Shown: positions 52,700 to 64,000 of the stretch, in pieces
Layout of the letters: the number at the start of each line of letters is the position of its first letter
How positions within the stretch are numbered: the stretch's first letter is position 1
Assembly (NCBI RefSeq): GCF_000524195.1
Contig: NW_020170393.1
Coordinates: 1,461,914 to 1,525,913 of the forward strand
Source: Echinococcus granulosus
Taxonomy: Eukaryota > Platyhelminthes > Cestoda > Cyclophyllidea > Taeniidae
Length of the DNA: 64,000 bases
Direction of reading: 5' to 3'
The notes under the pieces: generated by a model
Databases searched by the model: none
What the model was told of the DNA's origin: nothing
What the model saw: the letters and a program-made list of their open reading frames with translations, nothing else
Translations under genes and position numbers: made by a program

Positions 52700-54960
52700 T
52701 AGCAGAGGAATCGTAAAATAATTTCATACACTGCTTTTATGTAAAGCGTGGTGACTTATTCTCTCCCACAAATACTTCACTAATGGGAAGCTCGTCGACG
52801 TGCCATCTTTTACTTCGTCTTAGTAACTTAAAGTGTCCTTAATTAAAATACGTCTCTCTTCATCTCACTCTCCGTGATTGTGTTATTGCTGCAAGGTGGA
52901 GGCTGTTTTTTATTGCAGAAAAGCTTTTTACAAATAATATCATCACAGAAGTTGAGCAGTTTTTCAACTTGCAAAAAGCAAGGTGACTGCTGAAAGTAGT
53001 AGATGATGTACTACACGATTTTAGTTTGGAAAGTGCCAGACACATAGGAGTACTATAACAGTGAGAAGTGGAATCAGAAGGATGCGGCTTTGTTCTTTTA
53101 TTGCCTAAGTTGCCTTATTTGGATGCAAACACTTCTAGTAGACGCACGCGAAGTGGCAATCCATATGAGGATTAAAATTGCCCATTTAGTCTCACCACTA
53201 TCTTTAATCAGGCATAATTTACTCAGGAGTTGGCTCACTTCTAAATGCATCCCGTAATTTAAAATTGCAAGAACAATGAAAAAAAATTTAGATGCAGAAG
53301 TGACATTGACCATGGCGCCTATCCAAAGTAAGTCAACACGGTCATAAAATGTGGTGGCCGGAGTGAGTGGAATCAGTTTGGCGATGACTCATAAGGGGAC
53401 AACATTACTGAGCTCTGAATGGTCCGATGTAGAGATTGCTAATGGGAAAACACATCCTTGCTTGAAATACAAATACGCATTTAGCAGAGGAGCAGGAATA
53501 AACTCATTTTATGGCTAGTCTGGTTGTGTGAACCTCCCAAAACACGTGCCAAAGCTTGGGATTCCGTTCGCTACACTGTTTTGTTGGTAAATAAAACGCA
53601 AATTGCGTTCGCTTAAATGCCATGCAATGAAGTTCTACAACAGGTTAAGGAAGGGCACAGAACACCCTGACTCTCCTCATTAATGTATACTTTGAAAGAA
53701 GATCTGACTGGTTTAAGGTGATTTCTTGAATTGATTTAACAAATAGATGTTGTGGTCATGGTGACAAGAAAATAATGACAAAAGTGGGGAACTTGGGTGC
53801 GAAAAAAGTAAAAAATATGGTTACATCAAGTAGCTTTTGTGTGCCAGCATCATATTTTTTAACTAATTCGTCCATATATTCTCCTTTTTCAGTCTTCTAT
53901 GTATGCAGAATTTATGTGGGGTGTGGTAATTTATCAACTCCCGAACATACTTTCTTCACTGATGGAAGGCACATCGACGTAACATCTTCTTAATCTTACG
54001 AGTAGTCAAAAATGTCTAAGATTCAATAGGGTTGTCTCCTCCTTTCCCCCTTTTCAGTATTTTACTGAGATGTTTAACCTAAAATTCAAAAAAATTGCAT
54101 TTTATTTATTCTCAACACAGGTGAAAGGGCAGTTGGAAAATTGGATGGAAAACCGCAACTGAGGAAAGCAATAGATGACGTGCCGGATGACTTGAATAAG
54201 GTAAAGTACCGGACACTTGGGGATGCCACAGCAGCGCTAAGTGGAATCAACAAGATGCAGCGTAGCTCTATTATTGCCCAAGTTACCTTATTTGGATAAG
54301 AGTCCCAGTAGGTGCAGGCGAATTCGCGGTCCAAAAAAGAATTATTAATACGTGTCTAATCTCACCGCTTCCCCTCCTCAAAACTAATTCACTTTTAAAT
54401 AAATTTCGTAGCTATAAACAGCGAGAATGATTGGAAATTTTTATGCAATTTTGATCGCTCGGCTAGGTGGTGACCATTGTCCCCATTCAAAGCGATTCGG
54501 TGCGCTATTTAAAGGTAAAAGGAAGGGCCTCAACTTGGTGATAGTTTAAATGACAAAATTATCATTGAGATATGAAGCGCCAGAAGTGAAAAACGTTGGC
54601 GAAGAAATATTTTTCTGCTTGATTCGCCTGCATAGGTTAAGTGGAGAAGCAAAAGTAAACCAAGTTCAAGTTGTGCAAACTTCCTAAACCACGCGACTCA
54701 GCTTCTAATTCCGCACTCCGTATAAATTCACTTGTGGGCGAAATGCAACTTTTAATAAGGAAACGCAACACGACGATGCTTTGAAAAAGGACTTCTGCCC
54801 CTGAAAGCGATTGATTACTGTCGTTGAAGCTTGCAAATTACAACTAGGTCCAAGAATGCGAATTCACTTGCTTGGTAGTAATATTCCTGGGATCGCAGTC
54901 AACCGCATTGAACACTCCTTTGTGTGTCAGCGTCATAGGTAATGGCTACTCTGGACATAA
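52700..54960 (+). repeat. Tandem duplication inside R5 (about 1.2-kb unit)
   Basis: Unit 1 is about 52700-53890 and unit 2 about 53890-54960. Each starts with a block like GTGGTAATTTATC...ACTTTCTTCACTGATGGAAGG (53930 in unit 2; ACTTCACTAATGGGAAG near 52775 in unit 1; CTTCCTTCACTTATGGAAGG near 45717 in R4) and ends with GTGTGCCAGCATCATA (53848) or GTGTGTCAGCGTCATA (54923). Both units have diverged strongly from each other, so the duplication is old. Confidence 0.7.
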
Positions 54961-55623
54961 CTTCTCCCTTTCGGTGTTAGCGATTGCCATGGCTTCTTTG
55001 TAATGTAAAGGAAATCTTTCGTTCTCCTGCCATTTGAATAATTGGTGGAACTGGAGTAGAAAGTGGACGACACTACAGTCGTAATGTGGGTGAGCTAAAG
55101 TAAAAACAGTTGAATGACATCAATGTTCAAAAAATACTTTTTTACTAGCCGCTTAACTTAGTAAGCTAAACCACTAAGACACAAATGTTGAAGAGCGGAA
55201 TCCAACATCCTCTATTTAGGTGGTATTCCTACCTCTAAGCGAGACAATTTAAAGGTGATATTTAAGCCGTGGCTTTTGTTGATAAACTTACAACTGTTTG
55301 TTACACTACCCCTTTATGGTTAATTGGAGTGTCTCTGCAAACAGAAGGCCTCGACAAATGCTGCAGATACCAGCGAACCGAACAACCGCCAGCTGAAATT
55401 GTCAAGAAAAAATATTATCGCAATCCTAAATCCGAATAGTTAGCACACTAAAGCAGAGAAACAATAAGACCATTTAATAATGTAAAACTTAAGAATTTTA
55501 GGCTACTGCATTTCCTAGAAAAGCAAGCACTATCATTCTCGTGCTTTTTTACAACTTTTGCAGGTCTAATCTGATTTGCGTCAATAATTTAGGTGTTTGT
55601 TATCTGGAATCATCCACATGAAC

Positions 55624-56295
55624 TCATGCTTCAGAGTGGCTATTGGGGTATTTGTCTCGAGTCCATTTTGGGCCCATTTTGGGAATTAAGAACACTTTCC
55701 ATCCCCAAAGTTGGTCTAGTATGGCAAGAACCTCCGTTATATTACTATGTGCCCAAAAATCAAGCGTCTTTCTACACGAAGGCCCCCAGTTCACTTGACA
55801 GGGAGAAAATTCTTCACCTCTAGTTACTGAGGGCAAAAGAATCTTCGCATTTGGCTGATCCCACAAGCCATAATATCCGTTGCGAAATGCAATTAATTCA
55901 TTTTGGGTAATCCTTTTGAATTTTGGAATGAAATTTTTTGGATAGAAATATTGCTCAGGCAGTAGCAGTCTCAAATTGGGTAAAGAAATTGTGATGCCTT
56001 CTTCCTGCTTCATAAGAAGGTAAAGCTGACAGCGCGCTCTCCTTACAATGTGTCGTGCCTTCAAAAGGAAATATGTTTGTGTGTGTGTGAGTGAGGTGCA
56101 TATGACGAACCTACGTTTGTGAAAACTTGCTACGAAATGGCTTCTGGCCGATAGGAAAAGTGCAAGGTCTCCTTCACCCTCTGAATGACCCCTATACTGG
56201 CAACTTCCCCACTCTTGGATTAACCATCGTAATGCCATCGTCCTCGTGTACATTACACGCACACGTTTAACTCCAACAGCCGAAAGGCAATTCAA
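55624..56295 (-). CDS. 223-codon open frame, unknown
   Basis: The longest open frame of the window. It ends at 55624 on the - strand, in R5. By simple base composition a stop-free run of this length is unlikely by chance in 64 kb, which argues for a real or recently lost coding role. The protein is basic, with segments such as QEWGSCQYRGHSEGEGD, HIVRRARCQLYLLMKQEEG and FIPKFKRITQNELIAFRNG; I see no signal peptide, membrane segment or known domain. Against: the frame runs antisense to the exon-like blocks of R5, and the matching part of R2 (about 27000-26880) does not appear to keep it. No family recognised. Confidence 0.25.
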   Translation of the reverse strand: MNCLSAVGVKRVRVMYTRTMALRWLIQEWGSCQYRGHSEGEGDLALFLSARSHFVASFHKRRFVICTSLTHTQTYFLLKARHIVRRARCQLYLLMKQEEGITISLPNLRLLLPEQYFYPKNFIPKFKRITQNELIAFRNGYYGLWDQPNAKILLPSVTRGEEFSPCQVNWGPSCRKTLDFWAHSNITEVLAILDQLWGWKVFLIPKMGPKWTRDKYPNSHSEA

Positions 56296-57780
56296 AATTC
56301 TTCAGACGTAATACTCCTCTTCTCACAATAAATGTGCTATAGAAGCTGACCTCTTCAATATCTGTCAAGTGCTCGAAGAACAGTCTTATTCACCCCTCGA
56401 TTTCTCCCAGTACCGCAACTCCACTAATTCAAGTGGATTTAGAATGAATAAAATCAAGTTGGTCTGGTAAAAAACAAGTATACATAAGCCAGTGTGGACT
56501 TTTTAATGAGAACAATAGGGATAACACAATGATCCTATCGAATTTGCAATCTTTTGGTCGACAAATCCATCACCATGTAATTGAGACAGTAAGTGTGACG
56601 AATAATGTCTGCAGAGCGAATCCAATTTCTGAGGTCAGTGATTTCTACCCTTAGAGTGCACTCTTTTTGAGAGTCCTCAATCATTAATCGGCATCTTGAC
56701 GGCACCGAACTGGGGAGATGTGTGTGAATCTGGAGGACATATGGAATTGTTTTTGAGTTATGGAAATGTCTCATGACCTTGATAACGTCAAAATTTGTCC
56801 GCCTTGTCAGTAAGTGGGAGGGAGTAAACGCTAGTGTATCGAGGGTCACCGTCATAGAGACGCATTTCTAAATTACTGAAAAATCATAGAAGACATAATT
56901 TTTTAGAGCAACAGTGGCGAATCTATTACATTTTTTTGTAATTATGACGAGGAAATTATTGTTCCACAAGCATGTCCATCTTCTTAGGAAATGGCCTCGT
57001 TTGGTTTTGACTGTGGTATCTTAGATATTAAAATAGGAGCAAAGTCTTGTGTAAAAAAAATTGCTAATCCGGATTAAAAAACGACGGTTTCGTTGAAAAG
57101 ATAACAAAATTGAAATTTTATTTGAAACTACAGATTAATTCATTTAAAGAAATTTTGCCTTATAAAACAATTTGCCGAGGGTAACGAGCTCCTCGCGGTT
57201 TAATACACCGGTAAAGAGGCACAGATGTGTGGTAGGTGAATTCGCATTCCTTTCTGCCTGCACTCTCGATGCAGATCAATCAAGTAGATGTATTACCCCA
57301 CTTTAGAAACTAAAACAAAACCTCTGGTGAGGCATTTTTACAAATTAAATTGGCTAGGCAGTCTGTTTAGTGAAAGCAATTTGCGACCAGAATTAAGCAC
57401 CCATATTAAGTTCTTGCTTACGACGATCAGAGGGGACTTTATGGATTGCGGTGTTGCCAACAATAGGGGCCTGGTCTTAAGATAAATGTAGGAATATTTT
57501 TGACTGTTAATAAATGCGGAAACAGCAAGGAAGAAGGAGGTATGGAATGAGCATTCCTTCTCGGACCCTTGATGTCAAAAAGTAAGAGCAACGAGTATCA
57601 TTTGGTTAACAAATTTGAAACCGGCGTAGTATCTCCGCCATTTGTTATCTCTCACCTGAGCCTGATGTCACAATACATGACAGATATACTTTATCAGTTT
57701 ATGGTTGGACTATATTCCAGCCATGCCAGTAAGTCATAGCCTTTCTATACGCCGGCAAAACATTATGCCCAAGTATTATG

Positions 57781-59539
57781 TCTTCTTTTGTCTTTAGGGG
57801 GCCGTAGTTGATTTAGATAAGCTTCTAGACTAAAAAGTCCTAGAAGGTTTATTTCTTATTATTTGACCTTCAGTATACTGAAATTTCAATTGCTATGTAC
57901 CTACCTATCCAAATATGTGAAGCAGTTGAGGTGTCCGAAAATGTTTTATGTACTAATAATGGTTTATAATCAAGGATAATATGGATAAACTTCAGGAGAG
58001 TAAAGACAAAATACTGTCGACTGCAAATACCATATTAATCAGGTCCCACTTTTGAAGGTTACACGAAAAGCATTTGACTTACGACCTCTGAGGGATCGGA
58101 CACAATACATTCTGTAAGAATCGTGAAAAGCACTCGGTGGCGTAAAAGTGGCACTCCGAGGCTTGTCTGAAGTCCAAAAATGTCATGATACAGAGACAGT
58201 AAATGTACTACCGACGTACTACTGGGCAGGCAGGCTGATGGCATGGCTAAGGGCTTAGGCCGCCAAGCCAAAGCACAACGGTGGAGCCTGGAATTTTAAA
58301 ACATCATTAGTTTTGTAGTAAATGTCATCTATATTGCCTACTAAAATTACAGGAATCTTCGAGTATATTCGGTAAAGGTTGGGATATGTAATACAGTTTC
58401 TACAAGTAGGGGGTAAAGTAAAGTAAATATATTGCAAATTTTTAAATAATTGTTGAATTGTTCAACCTAGGATCAATTTGGGTTCTGCCATGGAAACCTT
58501 GCACTTTAATAGAGGTATTGATTAGGTGGGCCATTCCGCTAACTTCATTTGTCGACTTGGCGATTCTAAGACTGCATCCACCTTCAGATAACACAAGATC
58601 TAACGTCTATACAATCGGAATGTAGTCTTATGCGCTTTATTGAGAGTGTAGTAAAAGAAGGACACATATTGAGGAACAAGCATTGTATGAAATCGGTGAC
58701 TTCCATGTCATGCCCACTCAATCGCCTACATCAAAGTCCGAGAATTAATAACAACAGTATATATTCCGCCTTGACTTTAGCGATGGTTATCAGGCCTCAA
58801 ATTGAAAGGGAGGGGAGTTTTATGTACATTAGTCAGGCCATTCTTCTTCCATAACCTACACAATAGCCTGCTTTGCATTCGTTAGCAGTCAGCCTCAAAA
58901 GATCGCTCTCAGACACTCCGGTTTGACTCTCCTATGATGCTACTTTCCTCTAGTTTACTAATATTTATGTCTAAAATAGCAGGAGCTCAGTTTGTTTAGC
59001 GCTAGCGAAGACCAATCGTACAGTGCGTATTGTGACTTTGAAAGTTGCGTCCAGGCATAAATCTGGTTGTATGGCAGCTTTGTTAAACAGTTGATTTTGA
59101 CAGTCAGACGTGCGTACGTCTGTCTAGCCTTCTCTTACTTTGTACCAAACTTACTAATCATACAACTGATACAATGTTAAAGTTAGGTATAACAAAGTAC
59201 AAAGGTGGAATGAGTTACTGGACCATTTTGATGATTGCAGTTATAACTCCTCTATTCAGCATACTGTAAAATCTAACATTTTTTCATCTTTCCAGTGTAA
59301 ATCTTTCCTTGGAGAAATCTCGGTGAAAGCCATTCATCGGTGATAGTCTATTCTTCAGCTACCATCTATTTATACAACTTCTCAAACCTTTCGTATATAT
59401 ATGTTTCTAACTTTCCGATTCCATGTACAAGGCAAAACGCCTATACTGAGGACCCACACTCCCACGTATTGTTCAATAAGATTTAAAAAGATAAGAAGTG
59501 AAATTTAGGAATTAATTGGTGGTATCATAAGGTAGGGTT
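57781..59539. other. No supported gene
   Basis: AT-rich DNA between R5 and R6. Frames at 58059-58437 (-) and 58630-58854 (+) are short and unsupported. Confidence 0.4.
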
Positions 59540-61680
59540 AGATTATCATGTGTCAGTCTACCCACCCGCCTATCTGATGCCGGTATTTTTGCCTCACCGC
59601 CTGTTCGCTCGCCTGTCTCCATGCCTGTTATGATACCCAACACGCACTGATTAGCCCATAGAAAATACATCTCGATTTTAAGGATTGTAATCACTATGTG
59701 CATCGCACGACTTGTCTCTCCTACAAATTTTGACAGTTTACACGAAACTTCTGCCAGCTTCTAAAATCCGGTGTTCCACAGACTGACTTATTGTTCACAG
59801 AAAGTATCGTCCTGTTATGGAAGCCGCCACTGTTGTTCAAACACAGGGATTTGCAGTCACATTGGACAAGTGACACAGTCTGCATCCATTATCAATCAGC
59901 GGGGCCTACTGTATTGTGCTGTGCCTGAAATCCTATGTGAATAGGAGTAGATACCCTTAAGTATCTAGCTGACAAGAAACCTCCCACCATTGCCTTCCAT
60001 TTTGAGGAGGGGTGCATGAACTGGAGTGGATAGGCCTGCACTGACCCCATATATGAGTAATAAATGCTAGTGAGAGGTCACACCCACTAATTCCTTTAGC
60101 ACGCATTACTGCCAAGGTTGCATTCTTTTAAATTACTTATAAAAGTAAACTGTCACTTTTAACTGGAAAATGCTTCTACCATTTAAAATATACTATTGCA
60201 CATCTAATTTTATAAGTTAAATTTATTTTCTTCAGCGAAATGAATGATTAATAATTTATCAAGTAGCGGTGATCCCAGGGGAAGAAACATCTGATCACTC
60301 TCAGTCGGTTTTGCGCTTTTTTTCACAAATGTAGCAAATTTTTAATTCCCTTGAGATACTTGAAAGCATTTCAATTTTGTAATTTATCAGTTTACCTGAA
60401 ACAAAATTCCCTCCTTGCGTTAATATTGAACTTTATGTTATTCATCCTTCTCCAACATTTTAAATGAATCTTCACTGCAGGTCATAAATTGCCACCATTA
60501 CTCACCGCATAATTTTCACGTCAAATACCAAAATTTTATATCTTCCGACTATTTGCTGCATGTAGTCTTCCTCAAAGACCGGAATATATTAAAAGAGTAT
60601 AGCAGCGGACTTCACGGAAGCTCAGCAGATGGCGTATGTAGACGGCTAGTTGAACTGGTCTCTCATTCATGACCCAAACAGCGACTGCTTTTAATCGGAC
60701 AGAGTTCTCTCTCCCTCCTTTCTCTCATGTCCATAAAGCTTTATAGACTAAGCGTGCATTGAACTGCAGCTGATTTGTTCATTATTGCAATAAATAGATA
60801 GGAAGAATGGAAAGATTAGAAGAAAGTAAACAGTGTGCATTCCTGTTTTACAAAATGGATATCACTGAAACTTGATAGTGTGGCTTCAGTGGAGGAAAAG
60901 TAATTCTGCTTGTAAGCTTTAATCATTTGAAAGCAATTATTTTAGTAGGTCTCTAGAACCCAGCACCTTCTACTATGTTTAACGAAAATCCCAATAAGAA
61001 AAATCTTAATTGTCTCTTGCTGATATCACAAGAAACTGTAATCAATTTGGTAACCCATGGACTATTAATCACCATTTTATTCGGAGCAGTTCTGTTGAAA
61101 GAGTTTTCCAGCTCTGTTCGGCACTGGTGAGACTAGTTGCAGACAGACTCGACAGCCTCTGTAGTTTGCATCTCCCTCTTGCCAAAATTGGCCGTCGGCC
61201 AAGCCTGTGGCTTTTCATTCCATCGGTACTCTAGCAACCAATCATATTTTATAATGGTAGGGCTTATTACAACTTTGGAGAAGGCCCACGGAGCTACACT
61301 TCAATTCAGAACTATTCTCAGGGATTCACACTTATTGTAAAACTTGGAGGGAAAATCTACCGATGCTAAGCTTCAAAGATATGAAAATATTTTCTTCTTT
61401 AGTGCAGTGATATAAAAATCACGTGACAACTTTGACCCATGTATTTACTTATCTAGAGCATATTAGGAGCAACTGAAAAGACACAAGTTTCTTCTTTTCA
61501 AATACTGAATAATAGCAGCCAAAGTTTCAAAGTGGTATCGTCTTTTAAGATTTTGAAAATAAAATAAAAATCCACGAAATTAGCCGTTAAAGAATAATTT
61601 TCCCATTTGGTGTCAGCAATATAAATTTAAAATACCGCAATGCTATGTTGGCAATGAGAGAGTTTTTTTAGGTGATCATT

Positions 61681-62106
61681 CTATAGGATTAAACCGAATA
61701 TGTCCAGTCCCTTTCTACACAATAAATAATGTTGCAAAACATTTTGGGTTTTGAGTAATGCAAATTCGTTAATGCGGAGTGCAATCATTAAGCCTCCGAT
61801 GGTGGCTTTTGCATGGCCAGGCGCTGCGTGACACCGGAAAGTGGAGGCAAAAGTACATTTTTTGACGGGAATTAAGCACACGAACCTTGATTCCGCGGAG
61901 GGAGTCAAACACCATTCTTCACCTTGTTCCAGGTCCGCACACCACGGTTTAGTACTTGGCATTAGACTTACTGAGTCCCTTGGATGAATAGCATTTACAA
62001 GAATTTCAGAAAAACGTTCAAAACTTGACCTCTTGACCATAACAATCTGAAGATTTTTAAAAAGATGCAGAATACGGTGACATATTTTTTGGACAATGCT
62101 CCCCAA
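61681..62106 (-). pseudogene. 141-codon open frame in R6, unknown
   Basis: Contains STKPWCADLEQGEEWCLTPS and VKKCTFASTFRC. R3 (35920-36090) reads CTKLSCVS and CTFPSTSC in the matching frame with stops between; R1 (20350-20520) reads STKLSCISLKEGGK, then a stop. So the frame was probably longer in the ancestor and is open only here, or is open by chance. The length alone is not significant. No domain recognised. Confidence 0.25.
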
Positions 62107-63585
62107 CTATTGAATATGGTGGCTTAAAGAGCTTAAGCGGCTCCATGATGGAAAACAAAATTATTTTATTCCAAAGCAGCACATAAAAACAAATAGAGCT
62201 TAAAAAGCTCGACAGCCCTAAAAAGCGTATTTGACACAAAATTTCGAACTTAGGACAAAATACATTCCAATGTTTTGGTAAGAGGTGCTGTAGAAAACAA
62301 TTTTTCATTAAAATTATGTAAATTGCATAAGTGTATAAGGTACAACTTCTGCACTACTAAAAATTACATTCCTCTGCACAACTCCTTAATCTAATGGCAA
62401 TGGCCTTAATGTTTTGAATGCGCAAAACTGAAACACTGAAATGTTAATAGATCTGAGATCTCAGATGGATACCAGGCTTTGCTATTCATGCAATCTGTCC
62501 AATTTCTGTCCAAACATCAAAGCACCCTTTAAACTTACGCACTACTGCAGGCAGATCAGCGAACTCGTGCTAAGACTTGTTCTGTTATGCTGTCTGATCT
62601 GCCCTCTTGGTCACACTCAGATTGTACTTTCATGATTGCCTTTGAGTTGATAACTTTTGAAGTTAATAATAAAACTTGACAGATTTCCTTAATGACCTAT
62701 ACCACTACTATAGCGAACAGATTTTCGTGTCTACAGACAATCAGCCTATCATGACCTTAATTACTGGTCCTCTTTAATACCGAAATACATATAATTTTTA
62801 TCCTAGATACTCTGAAGAGCTACACCACTATCCTCAACAGAACAAACCTGCATGTTCCACTTTCATTAGAGAATGGATTGATTTGATACCGAGGATGTTG
62901 GTGAATGATATTGCCTAGAAAAGATGCAGTATTCTTTACCCAACAGTCAAAGTACTTTTTGATCCCCTTAGGTTAAAAAAAATGAGACGGTGGGTAAAGG
63001 AAAAACACACTTGTCAACTGAGGTGCAAAAGACAGCTTTGTTGCAAGATTAGAGGAAAATTGATTGCTACAGTAATTGTCCTCAGACCAGACACTTTCAT
63101 CTGCCTGTCTGCCTCCACCAACTTGTTCGCAATGGTGTTTACTATGACCATAAACTTATAGTTAATGCCTGTTCAGGTAAGAGAATTTATCTGACAAAAA
63201 GGCTTCGCTCATATCACATGGTTCACCCATTAAGTAATTGTTTTCTATTTATAGTGTCTAAATGTTTCGTATATTGCTTAGGTTCCTGTAGAAGAGCTTT
63301 GTTAAGTAAAGATTCATGCACAATGAATCAGGATAACAAAACTTCAAAAATCTCTTATGAAAAGTCATAAAAGTATGAAGAGTAAAGTAAATAATAGATC
63401 ACTGAATGAGTGGAATGAATTGATGGTTCACTTGCTTTAGTTTACTGGAACAATTAACAGCCATTCATCTCACCTAGATATCAGAATGGCAACTGGATTT
63501 GCTTAGGAGAAATTTTTCACCTGACCCAAATAGGAATGTCCATTCTATAACTCCTTCTCCTCGGCTTCTCTTAACTCATCAACAG

Positions 63586-63825
63586 CTAGAAAATTTTCTT
63601 TTTCTCTCTTAAGGTCAGACCTCTGTTATTGGCAACATGGTGACCTTTAAATTGTCCTTTATCCTTGATAAGCCGACATTCAATGTAAGAGGCTAATTTC
63701 GATAGAGAATGACTTCCACCAGCAAGTTTGGTTATACTATCCTCTTTGTAAAATAGACAGTATGTCATTGTGTAGCAAAACACTGGAATTTTTTGTGCAT
63801 AACAAAACAATGGGATACTTGACAT
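63586..63825 (-). CDS. Best preserved FYKED/NRGL frame (79 aa), in R6
   Basis: Open on the - strand with SSIPLFCYAQKIPVFCYT, YCLFYKEDSITKLAGG, SKLASYIECRLIKDKGQF and NNRGLTLREKKK. The R4 counterpart (48560-48760) keeps most residues but has a stop in place of the Arg of NNRGL; R5, R2 and R1 keep fragments. Mixed charge, no membrane segment, no known domain. It may be a living exon of the youngest copy or simply the least decayed relic. Confidence 0.3.
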   Translation of the reverse strand: MSSIPLFCYAQKIPVFCYTMTYCLFYKEDSITKLAGGSHSLSKLASYIECRLIKDKGQFKGHHVANNRGLTLREKKKIF

Positions 63826-64000
63826 AATGGACTGGCTTAAGGGTAGGAGGTGGTGTTGATTCTCAAGGTATCGCTATGAAATTGACCCTAGATGGGAGGG
63901 AAAGGACATATTCTACATAGCAACAGGGATATGTCAAAATGAAGGGAAACAATTGCCACAGGCAATCAAAAACACTTTAGCAGCCCTTTATTAATCTTCA

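Larger units (their letters stand above)
52290..57780 (+). repeat. R5: long unit copy, + orientation
   Basis: 52290-53890 and 53890-55620 are two tandem versions of the segment found once in R4 at 45210-47560. 56345-57060 matches R2 26840-25980 (reversed), 57150-57480 matches R1 and R6, and 57630-57720 matches R4 near 49200. Exact shared blocks include TCTCCTGCCATTTGAA at 55023-55038 and 46917-46932. Frames are mostly broken. Confidence 0.8.
59540..63980 (-). repeat. R6: long unit copy, - orientation, cut by the window end
   Basis: Read from 63980 down: 63960-63000 matches R4 48420-49440 (the closest pair in the window), 62930-62815 matches R4 49490-49610 and R1 20100-20210, and 62790-62540 matches R4 49600-49860. 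61960-61790 matches R3 35920-36090 and R1 20350-20520. 60080-59960 matches R1 22680-22760, and 59950-59560 matches R1 22800-23200. It thus joins the R4-type and R1/R3-type parts in one run and shows they belong to a single unit. Confidence 0.8.

Noticed and set aside
55593..55823. 76-codon + frame
   Set aside because: Lies opposite the 223-codon frame and has no independent support.

Overview
The window looks like a metazoan nuclear genome, most likely a parasitic flatworm and probably a tapeworm. It is AT-rich, almost all non-coding, and has very few long reading frames. Its only clearly identifiable intact gene is an L-lactate dehydrogenase on the + strand, split into eight exons between 9116 and 11053. 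The spliced protein is 331 or 332 residues and resembles cestode lactate dehydrogenases. Its first two introns are exactly 36 nucleotides each, a size class known from tapeworms. No rRNA, tRNA, operon or bacterial feature was found.

Region 1-15 kb is mostly single-copy sequence. It holds a CpG-rich, CCAAT-containing segment near 0.7-0.93 kb, a possible terminal exon at 2.1-2.5 kb (- strand), the LDH gene, a second CCAAT-rich segment at 13.0-13.4 kb, a possible terminal exon with a poly(A) signal at 13.8-14.1 kb, and a dead Ty3/Gypsy integrase fragment at 14.37-15.0 kb (- strand). The integrase fragment still shows its D, D(35)E positions.

Region 15-64 kb is dominated by old, diverged duplications seen by comparing the sequence with itself. 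A short family (called E here) occurs about nine times, always in + orientation. A much longer unit occurs in six partial copies: R1 (19.1-23.3 kb, +), R2 (25.2-33.1 kb, -), R3 (35.9-38.2 kb, +), R4 (42.6-49.9 kb, +), R5 (52.3-57.8 kb, +) and R6 (59.5-64.0 kb, -). The copies share segments in the same order, so together they imply an ancestral unit longer than 11 kb. R2 and R4 form a collinear inverted pair over about 7.5 kb. R5 contains an internal tandem duplication of about 1.2 kb. Inside the unit are exon-like stretches, one ending in the same splice donor in two copies, but frames are broken in most copies. I could not assign the unit to a known transposon class or gene.

Little can be said about genes working together. 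LDH is the only gene with an assignable role (pyruvate/lactate interconversion at the end of glycolysis). Everything else is relic, repeat or single-exon candidate. All repeat calls and similarity levels come from reading by eye; boundaries are approximate.
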